From the NCBI GenBank assembly GCA_903871715.1, contig CAIQHW010000215.1, forward strand, positions 1-5,007: DNA of 5,007 nucleotides, written 5' to 3'. The DNA is from an uncultured bacterium (GTDB lineage: Bacteria > Bacteroidota > Bacteroidia > Chitinophagales > CAIODY01). Below the pieces are notes generated by a model, which had not been told where the DNA came from, searched no databases, and was given only the letters and a program-made list of their open reading frames with translations. The position numbers and the translations under genes are program-made. Positions 1-5,007 of this stretch are shown in pieces (within the stretch, counting starts at the first letter, position 1; every line of letters starts with the position of its first letter).

Positions 1-1
1 C

Positions 2-991
2 ATCACGCCGTTCATCGGGAAATTTTTTTCAAAAAATATTTTTATTGTCGTTTTCACAATTTTCATTTCCACTCTTTCTCTTCAACATTCTATGGGATGG
101 GGTTTTTGGGAGCATCAGCGCATAAACAGAATGGCTATTTTTTGTTTGCCCGAGGAAATGCAATCACTTTTCAAAGCAAATATCGAGTACATCACTACAC
201 ATGCCACCGACCCCGATAAACGTCGAAACATAGTGCCAGCAGAAGCGCCACGACATTTTATTGATATTGACCATTTTGGAAAATATCCTTATGATAATGT
301 ACCAAGAAGATGGAAAGATGCTGTTGAAAAATTTTCGGAAGATACGTTAAAGGCTTATGGCATCGTGCCTTGGCATGTGGAGCTGATGACTTTTAGATTA
401 ACCGAAGCTTTTAAAAAACATGATAAGAAATTGATTCTAAGACTGGCTACCGATTTAGGGCATTACATTGCCGATGCACATGTACCACTGCATACATCTG
501 AAAATTATAATGGTCAACTAACGCAGCAAATTGGCATTCACAACTTTTGGGAAAGCCGAGTTCCAGAGCTTTTAGGAGAACAATATGATTATTTTGTGGG
601 CAAAGCCGAATACATCAATCGTCCATTAAATCGCATTTGGCAAATTGTTTTAGCAAGCAATTCAGAAGTAGATTCGGTATTATTTTTTGAAAAAAAATTG
701 AACGAGAATTTTCCTGAAGAAAGAAAATTTGTGATAGCATCTAAAGGTAGAAACTCTGTAAAAATTTATTCTGATGAATACACTATTGCATACAATAAAC
801 TATTAAACAACATGGCTGAACGCCGCTTGCTAAGCAGCATTAAAGACGTTGCTGATTTTTGGTACACTGCTTGGATCAATGCTGGGCAACCCGATTTGCA
901 CAATTTAAAAACGATAGAAAATGATAACGATGAAAAATCGGATTCTACTTTTTTGCAAAAAAAACCTGCACTAAAAGGTCATGTAGATTGA
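2..991 (+). CDS. Zinc-dependent phospholipase C / S1-P1 nuclease family protein, secreted, 5'-partial
   Basis: A secreted tri-zinc hydrolase of the phospholipase C / S1-P1 nuclease superfamily, which cleaves phosphodiester bonds in phospholipids or nucleic acids outside the cytoplasm. Numbering from the Met at 92, the metal ligands are in order: Trp3, His8, Asp40, His55 (RHFIDID), His124 and Asp128 (GHYIAD), His134 (VPLH), His150 and Glu154 (HNFWE). The spacings match P1 nuclease. The frame stays open from base 2 to 92 and encodes a Lys-containing n-region, a hydrophobic run (about 35-82) and a Ser-Met-Gly site just before the Trp. Cleavage there would expose Trp as residue 1, as this fold requires, so Met92 lies inside the signal peptide and the true start is left of the window. 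No ATG, GTG or TTG occurs in frame between 2 and 91. The last 30 or so residues are polar and probably disordered. The family is clear; the substrate is not. Confidence 0.88.
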   Translation: MTPFIGKFFSKNIFIVVFTIFISTLSLQHSMGWGFWEHQRINRMAIFCLPEEMQSLFKANIEYITTHATDPDKRRNIVPAEAPRHFIDIDHFGKYPYDNVPRRWKDAVEKFSEDTLKAYGIVPWHVELMTFRLTEAFKKHDKKLILRLATDLGHYIADAHVPLHTSENYNGQLTQQIGIHNFWESRVPELLGEQYDYFVGKAEYINRPLNRIWQIVLASNSEVDSVLFFEKKLNENFPEERKFVIASKGRNSVKIYSDEYTIAYNKLLNNMAERRLLSSIKDVADFWYTAWINAGQPDLHNLKTIENDNDEKSDSTFLQKKPALKGHVD

Positions 992-998
992 GAAAAAC

Positions 999-1018
999 TT
1001 TGTAACATCAGTTACGAA
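999..1018. repeat. Small inverted repeat GTAAC-ATCA-GTTAC between two genes
   Basis: GTAAC (1002-1006) and GTTAC (1011-1015) are perfect inverted arms around a 4-base loop. On the + strand RNA the stem extends outward through one G-U and two A-U pairs to 8 pairs (999-1006 with 1011-1018). It starts 7 bases after the hydrolase stop codon. No T-run follows, so it is not a standard intrinsic terminator. It could be a weak 3' hairpin, an operator for the DUF983 promoter that begins 21 bases downstream, or chance. Confidence 0.4.
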
Positions 1019-1038
1019 AATCACTCATCAAAGATTTG

Positions 1039-1046
1039 TATTTTTG
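1039..1046 (+). promoter_or_regulatory. Bacteroidota -7 promoter element (TATTTTTG) before the DUF983 gene
   Basis: The octamer TATTTTTG fits the Bacteroidota sigma-factor -7 consensus TAnnTTTG exactly and ends four bases before the ATG at 1051. Transcription normally begins a few bases after this element, which puts the start at or next to the ATG. A good -33 TTTG is missing at the expected distance; TTTG at 999-1002 is too far upstream, and TTAC at 1012-1015 is a weak candidate. The call is inferred from consensus only. Confidence 0.55.
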
Positions 1047-1050
1047 CAGC

Positions 1051-1440
1051 ATGAATTATTTTGTTTCCACTTTTTTATGTCGTTGTCCCAAATGCCGCCA
1101 AGCCAATCTGTTCAACCATTCCAATCCTTACGATTTCAGCAAAAAGATTTTAGACATGAAAACTGAATGCAACATTTGTCATCAAAAAACAGAATTAGAA
1201 ACAGGTTTTTGGTGGGGCACAGGTTATATCAGTTATTTTTTGGCAGTGGTCATTTCGTTGCTAAATGTAATTTGGTTTTCACCCATTTTTGGTTGGGCAA
1301 CTATTTACAGCGTTTGGGGATTTTTATTGGCAAATGCTTTTGTGTTGATGCTCTCCATGCCTTGGCTGGTGCGCTTTTCACGGGTTTTTTATTTAAGCAT
1401 TTTTGTGCGCTATGATGAAAGTTTTGAGAAAAAAAGTTAG
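1051..1440 (+). CDS. DUF983 domain-containing membrane protein
   Basis: A 129-residue protein of the DUF983 family, whose biochemical role is unknown. The N-terminal half has two cysteine knuckles, Cys12-x2-Cys15 (CPKC) and Cys40-x2-Cys43 (CNIC), expected to form a cytoplasmic zinc ribbon; Cys10 is an extra cysteine. A GFWWGTGYISY segment (52-62), typical of the family, leads into two predicted membrane helices at about 57-78 and 84-106, and the C-terminal tail is basic and short. The ATG at 1051 is preferred over an in-frame TTG at 1036: the TTG would place the -7 box inside the gene, and starting at 1051 gives the usual short lead before the first CxxC. There is no Shine-Dalgarno sequence. 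The gene may have its own promoter, 59 bases after the hydrolase stop. Its stop overlaps that of the converging lipoprotein gene. Confidence 0.85.
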   Translation: MNYFVSTFLCRCPKCRQANLFNHSNPYDFSKKILDMKTECNICHQKTELETGFWWGTGYISYFLAVVISLLNVIWFSPIFGWATIYSVWGFLLANAFVLMLSMPWLVRFSRVFYLSIFVRYDESFEKKS

Positions 1441-1934
1441 TCAAAAATCAAAGCAATTTGATGTTCTCCAAACTGTCTTGAAAAGTCTGGTAATAAAGTT
1501 GAGTTGAGTTTTATTGTATCATTGGCATCAATCCTCACAATTGTCATTTCTATTAAATTATTGAAGATTTTATGCCTTTCTTCAGTATTAGAAAAAGTAA
1601 AAAATGGAATTCTATAACCGCTACTCATCGCGGTTTTCGGCAAAATCGTTACCGAATAATTTTCATTTCCATTGAGCAGTTGTTTAGAATATTCATACGT
1701 AAAATGATTACCAAGAATTTTATCATCGTTAATATTTTCATTGTGTCTCAACTTTGTAAATATTAAAGTGTCTTTAAGAGCATACGCATAATCCTTGTCA
1801 GCGGTTGGCTTCAAGGTATAAGTAACAATAATGTTTTTAGATGTATTGTTGATTATAAAAAAAGAAGAAAGCCATGAACAACTACTAAAAGTTGTTGAAG
1901 CAATAAGAAGTAATAAGCAGTAATATTTTTGCAT
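1437..1934 (-). CDS. Putative lipoprotein of unknown function
   Basis: A 165-residue protein that I do not recognise. It begins with a short lipoprotein signal: a hydrophobic run (about 6-16) followed by Phe-Ser-Ser-Cys, with Cys19 as the likely lipidated residue. The lipobox is loose, as is common in Bacteroidota. The mature part of about 147 residues is rich in Asn, Thr, Ile and Tyr with alternating hydrophobic stretches, suggesting a small beta-rich domain; there are no cysteines after Cys19 and no catalytic motif that I can identify. The signal peptide is followed by Ser-Trp rather than a run of acidic residues, so surface export by a Bacteroidetes lipoprotein export signal is not indicated. 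It starts 16 bp after rsmI on the same strand with no separate promoter visible, so it is probably the last gene of the ABC exporter-rsmI operon. It overlaps the DUF983 gene tail to tail by 4 bp. Confidence 0.7.
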   Translation of the reverse strand: MQKYYCLLLLIASTTFSSCSWLSSFFIINNTSKNIIVTYTLKPTADKDYAYALKDTLIFTKLRHNENINDDKILGNHFTYEYSKQLLNGNENYSVTILPKTAMSSGYRIPFFTFSNTEERHKIFNNLIEMTIVRIDANDTIKLNSTLLPDFSRQFGEHQIALIFD

Positions 1935-1950
1935 TGTCTTTTATTTTAGC

Positions 1951-2622
1951 TCAATCTTTCTTTCCTTCCACAATCAAAACTATTTCGCCTTTTGGTTCGT
2001 GTTTTTCAAAATGTTGCAACACTTCGGTTATTGAACCACGAATATTTTCTTCAAATTTTTTACTCAATTCTCTGCTCACACATACTTTTCTTTCTTCGCC
2101 AAAAAATGTTTTCATCTCTTGCAAGCAGCGCACAATGCGGTGTGGCGACTCTAACAAAACAATTGTTCGAGTTTCTTCTGCTAAATTTTTTAATCGTGTT
2201 TGTCGTCCTTTTTTGTGTGGCAAAAATCCTTCGTAGCAAAATCTTTCGCAAGGCAAACCGCTTTGCACCAATGCAGGAATAATGGAAGTTGCGCCTGGCA
2301 AACATTCTACCGCAATATTATTTTCGATACAATTTCGCACCAATAAAAACGCAGCATCGCTAATGCCCGGTGTGCCTGCATCGCTTACCAATGCTAATGT
2401 TTTGCCCGATTTTAATTGTTCGATAATCGAATTTATTTTTTGATGTTCGTTGTGTTGATGAAATTGCCACATCGGTTTTTCAATTTGAAAATGATGCAAC
2501 AATTTTGCCGTAATGCGGCTGTCTTCGCACAACACCGCATCTGCTTCTTTCAGCAACCGCAAGGCTCGTAGGGTGATGTCTTCTAAATTTCCTATTGGTG
2601 TGGGAATTAAATACAGTTTCAT
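1951..2622 (-). CDS. rsmI: 16S rRNA (cytidine(1402)-2'-O)-methyltransferase RsmI
   Basis: RsmI uses S-adenosylmethionine to methylate the ribose 2'-OH of C1402 in the decoding centre of 16S rRNA, acting on the small subunit in the cytoplasm. The 223-residue sequence shows the tetrapyrrole-methylase-type fold with family motifs in order: PTPIGNLEDIT (7-17), CEDSR (32-36, usually EDTR), SDAGTPG (80-86), LPGATS (108-113), the near-invariant CYEGFLP (129-135), ESPHR (158-162), RELSKKFEE (184-192) and KGEIVLIVEG (211-220). It ends just after this last motif, whereas E. coli RsmI carries about 55 more residues; the short form appears usual in Bacteroidota and is not a sign of truncation. The ATG at 2622 is fixed by the N-terminal Leu-Tyr-Leu-Ile-Pro strand. 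It lies 10 bp after the ABC exporter gene and 16 bp before the lipoprotein gene, consistent with cotranscription. Confidence 0.95.
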   Translation of the reverse strand: MKLYLIPTPIGNLEDITLRALRLLKEADAVLCEDSRITAKLLHHFQIEKPMWQFHQHNEHQKINSIIEQLKSGKTLALVSDAGTPGISDAAFLLVRNCIENNIAVECLPGATSIIPALVQSGLPCERFCYEGFLPHKKGRQTRLKNLAEETRTIVLLESPHRIVRCLQEMKTFFGEERKVCVSRELSKKFEENIRGSITEVLQHFEKHEPKGEIVLIVEGKKD

Positions 2623-2632
2623 TTTTCAAAAA

Positions 2633-4471
2633 TTAAAACGCTTGCAAATCAACTAATCTTTTATAAACGCCATTTTCTAAAGTCATCAAATGCTGATGGT
2701 TGCCACGTTCTACGATGTTTCCCTTTTTCATTACCAATATTTCATCAGCACTTTGAATAGTGCTTAACCGATGTGCAATCACAATCGAAGTGCGATTTTG
2801 CATCAATTTAAACAAAGCATCTTGTACCAGTTTTTCACTTTCGGTATCTAATGCCGATGTGGCTTCGTCTAAAATTAAAATGGGCGGATTTTTTAAAACA
2901 GCTCGGGCAATGGTAATTCGCTGACGCTGACCACCGCTCAATTTCGAGCCTCTGTCGCCAATATTTGTTTGATAACCATATTCCATTTTTTCAATAAATT
3001 CGTGTGCATTGGCAACCTTGGCAGCGTTGATAACAGCAGCTTCCGAAGCATCATCAATACCAAATGCAATGTTGTTAAAAACAGTATCGTTGAACAAAAT
3101 GGCTTCTTGTGTTACAATGCCAATTTGTTGGCGCAGACTGTACAAATCAATTTGCTTGATGTTGGTGCCATCCACCAACACTTCGCCATTTTCCACCTCC
3201 CAAAATCGCGGCAGCAAATCAACGAAAGTGCTTTTGCCGCTGCCACTTTCGCCCACCAATGCTATCATTCTTCCTTTAGCAATTTTTACTTGAATGTTGT
3301 TCAACACATTGGCATTATCAAAATTATTGTAAGCAAAATTGATGTTTTTATATTCGATGCAATCGTTGAAACCATTGATAGATATGGCATTGGTTGCATT
3401 GCTGATTTTATTTTCAGCATGCAACACATAATTAATTCGCTCTACCGCTGCTAATCCTTTTTGAATGTTGAAGAACGAATTGCTAAATGATTTTGCAGGA
3501 TTTATCAACTGTGAAAACACCACAATAAAAGTGATAAAAGTTTCGGGCATCAAATTCATCGAGCCGCCCAAAACCATACTTCCACCAATGTACAGCACTG
3601 TCATCACGGCGCAAATGCCCAAAAATTCGGATAGCGGCGAAGCCATATCGCGAAGGCGAACAATTTTATTATTGAGCCGATACATGCTTTCATTATTATC
3701 ATCGAATCTTTTTTTGATAAAAGCATCGGCGTTGAAACCTTTGATGATTTTGATGCCGCCCAATGTTTCTTCAATTTGCGCAACCAAATCGCCATATTTC
3801 CCCATTCCTTTTTCCCCCCATTTGCGTAGCGATTTACCAATCACAGCAATGATTCCACCGCTGATGGGTAAAACAATAAAAGCCATCAAAGTCAATTTTG
3901 CGCTAAAAAAAATCATCACACTGATGTAGGAAATAATTTCAATCGGGTCTTTGGTCATGCTTTCAATCATGCTCAAAATGCTCCATTCCACTTCTTGCAC
4001 ATCGCCAGTCATTCGCGAAATAATATCGCCTTTTCGTTCATTAGAATAATAAGAAAGTGGCAGTTGTAAAATCTTGTGATACAAGTCGCGGCGCAGGTTG
4101 CGAAGGATTCCGTTGCGCATGGGTGCTAAAATGTAAATGGCGCACCATCGAAAAAAATTTTTCAAAAAAGATGCCGCAGCAGCCGATACACACACGATTG
4201 CCAAGGCACTAATTTTATCGTGATGCAAAATAATTTGGTTCAAAAAATAATTGTATTGGGCAATCAAATTATCTATTGAGAAGCTGAATGCGCCTGGGTT
4301 GGCAACCATTTCAGCGTTGCTATTTTGATTCATAATTAATCTTAAAAATGGAATCAACATGGCAAAAGACAACAACGAAAATGTGGTAGACAAAACGTTG
4401 CAAACCATGTTCACCACTACATTCCAGCGAAATGGTTTTAAATAAAAAAAGAGTTGGTTGATTCGTTTCAT
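2633..4471 (-). CDS. ABC exporter half-transporter, fused permease and ATPase (MsbA-like)
   Basis: A 612-residue half-transporter with an N-terminal type I exporter membrane domain and a C-terminal ATPase, expected to work as a dimer in the inner membrane. Six membrane helices fall at roughly 15-47, 87-117, 165-190, 193-213, 281-302 and 309-333. The nucleotide-binding domain has an aromatic A-loop residue (Tyr381), Walker A GESGSGKS (407-414), Q-loop Gln455, signature LSGGQ (511-515), Walker B ILILDE (531-536) with catalytic Glu536, D-loop SALD (539-542) and H-loop His567, so the ATPase looks fully active. The first extracytoplasmic loop (about 48-86) is longer than in E. coli MsbA. Substrate cannot be read from sequence: lipid A precursor, another lipid or a drug are all possible, so no symbol is given. 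It heads the probable operon with rsmI and the lipoprotein, and a -7 box lies 15 bases upstream of its ATG. Confidence 0.93.
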   Translation of the reverse strand: MKRINQLFFYLKPFRWNVVVNMVCNVLSTTFSLLSFAMLIPFLRLIMNQNSNAEMVANPGAFSFSIDNLIAQYNYFLNQIILHHDKISALAIVCVSAAAASFLKNFFRWCAIYILAPMRNGILRNLRRDLYHKILQLPLSYYSNERKGDIISRMTGDVQEVEWSILSMIESMTKDPIEIISYISVMIFFSAKLTLMAFIVLPISGGIIAVIGKSLRKWGEKGMGKYGDLVAQIEETLGGIKIIKGFNADAFIKKRFDDNNESMYRLNNKIVRLRDMASPLSEFLGICAVMTVLYIGGSMVLGGSMNLMPETFITFIVVFSQLINPAKSFSNSFFNIQKGLAAVERINYVLHAENKISNATNAISINGFNDCIEYKNINFAYNNFDNANVLNNIQVKIAKGRMIALVGESGSGKSTFVDLLPRFWEVENGEVLVDGTNIKQIDLYSLRQQIGIVTQEAILFNDTVFNNIAFGIDDASEAAVINAAKVANAHEFIEKMEYGYQTNIGDRGSKLSGGQRQRITIARAVLKNPPILILDEATSALDTESEKLVQDALFKLMQNRTSIVIAHRLSTIQSADEILVMKKGNIVERGNHQHLMTLENGVYKRLVDLQAF

Positions 4472-4485
4472 CTTTGCAAAGAAAA

Positions 4486-4493
4486 CAAAAATA
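4486..4493 (-). promoter_or_regulatory. Bacteroidota -7 promoter element for the ABC exporter-rsmI-lipoprotein operon
   Basis: On the minus strand the bases read TATTTTTG, an exact fit to TAnnTTTG. The element ends 14 bases before the exporter ATG, allowing a very short leader. No clear -33 TTG is present 17-23 bases upstream on that strand. No comparable match appears just before rsmI or the lipoprotein gene, so this is the best candidate promoter for all three. Confidence 0.5.
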
Positions 4494-4548
4494 AGATGGA
4501 GTATGAGAATTGGTTATTGTGAAAAAAATAACAGCTGATTAAACCTTA

Positions 4549-4588
4549 TTGAAATTTTATAGTCGGAAACGGAAATAAAATTTTTCAA
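4549..4588. repeat. AT-rich inverted repeat with tandem CGGAAA in the loop, before the Rieske gene
   Basis: AAATTTTAT (4552-4560) and ATAAAATTT (4575-4583) are perfect 9-bp inverted arms. Beyond a two-base bulge (TT at 4584-4585), TTG at 4549-4551 pairs with CAA at 4586-4588. The 14-base loop contains two back-to-back CGGAAA copies, with the last base overlapping the right arm (4564-4569 and 4570-4575). The dyad ends 12 bases before the Rieske ATG. It may be an operator or 5' leader hairpin, but AT-rich arms like these arise easily by chance. Confidence 0.35.
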
Positions 4589-4600
4589 AAAACATTTTCA

Positions 4601-5007
4601 ATGAACAGAAAGGAATTTTTAAAATCATCGCTCTTGTTGGGTGGGCTTGGGTTAGCAGGTTCGGCAATTTTAATAGAAAGCTGCAATAAATCGAGCAACA
4701 CCACAACAGCCGCACAAGGACCTTCAGCAAATTTTACTTTAGATTTATCTCAAGCTGCCAACGCTTCTCTAAAAACCATCGGAGGTTCAATGGCTTCAAA
4801 TGGAGTAGTAGTTATATGTACCGCTGCTAACACCTACACTGCATTGGCGCAAGCCTGCACCCATCAAGGTTGTGCAATGAGTTATGTGAGTGGTTCAAAC
4901 CAAATGGTTTGCCCCTGCCATGGTGGCTCATTTGATATAAATGGCAATGTGGTGGCTGGTCCGCCTCCTGCGCCGATTAAAAAATATACCGTTTCTAAAA
5001 GCGGCAA
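4601..5007 (+). CDS. Rieske [2Fe-2S] domain protein, exported, 3'-partial
   Basis: The first 135 codons of an exported Rieske iron-sulfur protein, cut by the window edge. Box 1 is CTHQGC (86-91) and box 2 is CPCHGGSF (104-111). By family knowledge Cys86, His88, Cys104 and His107 bind the cluster, and Cys91 with Cys106 form the disulfide seen in bc1-type Rieske proteins. The N terminus, NRKEFLK followed by a Gly/Leu-rich hydrophobic run (11-25), resembles a Tat signal with Arg-Lys in place of Arg-Arg, fitting export after cluster insertion. It leads to Glu-Ser-Cys28, a possible lipidation site, then a Ser/Thr-rich linker (about 29-43). The small size suggests a stand-alone electron-transfer protein, not a ring-hydroxylating oxygenase, though the partner is unknown. 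The start is the first in-frame ATG that supplies the whole signal; there is no Shine-Dalgarno sequence. It is transcribed divergently from the ABC exporter. Confidence 0.88.
   Translation, partial: MNRKEFLKSSLLLGGLGLAGSAILIESCNKSSNTTTAAQGPSANFTLDLSQAANASLKTIGGSMASNGVVVICTAANTYTALAQACTHQGCAMSYVSGSNQMVCPCHGGSFDINGNVVAGPPPAPIKKYTVSKSG

Larger units (their letters stand above)
4472..4600. other. Divergent intergenic region between the ABC exporter and Rieske genes
   Basis: This 129-bp AT-rich gap separates two genes transcribed away from each other, so it should hold promoters in both directions. The minus-strand -7 box is listed separately. For the Rieske gene I find no exact TAnnTTTG; the region TAAAATTT (4576-4583) is only a weak resemblance. 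An AT-rich dyad with a tandem CGGAAA repeat in its loop lies at 4549-4588. Confidence 0.6.

Noticed and set aside
1036..1050. TTG start for the DUF983 gene, adding five residues
   Set aside because: It overlaps the TATTTTTG promoter element, and the ATG at 1051 already gives a complete family N terminus.
1167..1415. 82-codon + strand reading frame inside the DUF983 gene
   Set aside because: It is an out-of-frame shadow of a clear gene and its product shows no recognisable domain.
1572..1766. 64-codon + strand reading frame opposite the lipoprotein gene
   Set aside because: It is antisense to a gene with a convincing signal peptide, and its product is a low-complexity basic/aromatic sequence typical of shadows.
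1924..1931. TATTTTTG on the + strand, a possible promoter
   Set aside because: It is the complement of the first lipoprotein codons (Gln-Lys-Tyr), and no real + strand gene follows; chance match in AT-rich DNA.
1934..2305. Overlapping reading frames on both strands within rsmI
   Set aside because: RsmI is unmistakable in this stretch; the alternatives are Phe/Cys-rich or Arg-rich shadow translations without domains.
1951..2622. rsmI as a truncated gene because it is about 60 residues shorter than in E. coli
   Set aside because: All methyltransferase motifs are present and it ends right after the conserved KGEIVLIVEG segment; the short form appears normal in this phylum.
2969..3929. Three long + strand frames (up to 161 codons) and one minus-strand frame inside the ABC exporter gene
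   Set aside because: They lie on conserved exporter sequence including the Walker A and Q-loop codons, and their products resemble no family; length is explained by low stop density opposite this gene.
1..5007. Mobile element, CRISPR array, tRNA/rRNA gene or defence island
   Set aside because: I saw no transposase or integrase motifs, regularly spaced repeats, tRNA-like cloverleaf or rRNA sequence, and no visible shift in base composition between genes.

Overview
The window looks like ordinary chromosomal DNA from a member of the Bacteroidota, possibly a Chitinophagales- or Sphingobacteriia-like lineage. The evidence is AT-rich sequence, no clear Shine-Dalgarno sequences before starts, two upstream matches to the Bacteroidota -7 element TAnnTTTG, a DUF983 membrane protein, a short RsmI without the usual C-terminal extension, and lipoproteins with loose lipoboxes. 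The placement below phylum level is a guess.

Layout: (1) bases 2-991, + strand, carry the 3' part of a secreted zinc-dependent phospholipase C / S1-P1 nuclease family enzyme whose start lies left of the window. (2) Bases 1051-1440, + strand, encode a 129-residue DUF983 zinc-ribbon membrane protein. Its ATG sits four bases after a perfect -7 box, so its mRNA may be leaderless. (3) Three minus-strand genes run from 4471 down to 1437 with gaps of only 10 and 16 bp and probably form an operon: an MsbA-like ABC exporter half-transporter, the 16S rRNA methyltransferase RsmI, and an unrecognised small lipoprotein. The last gene converges on DUF983 and their stop codons overlap. (4) A 129-bp divergent intergenic region (4472-4600) holds the probable operon promoter and an AT-rich dyad enclosing a tandem CGGAAA repeat. 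(5) Bases 4601-5007, + strand, carry the 5' part of an exported Rieske [2Fe-2S] protein that runs off the right edge.

The genes do not form one obvious pathway. Several products act at or beyond the cytoplasmic membrane (secreted hydrolase, DUF983 protein, ABC exporter, lipoprotein, Rieske protein), while RsmI is a housekeeping ribosome-modification enzyme. I see no mobile element, CRISPR array, RNA gene or defence system, and nothing that amounts to a new system. The points worth a second look are start-site and leaderless questions, the metal-ligand pattern of the hydrolase, the cluster environment and export signal of the Rieske protein, the orphan lipoprotein, and two small inverted repeats.
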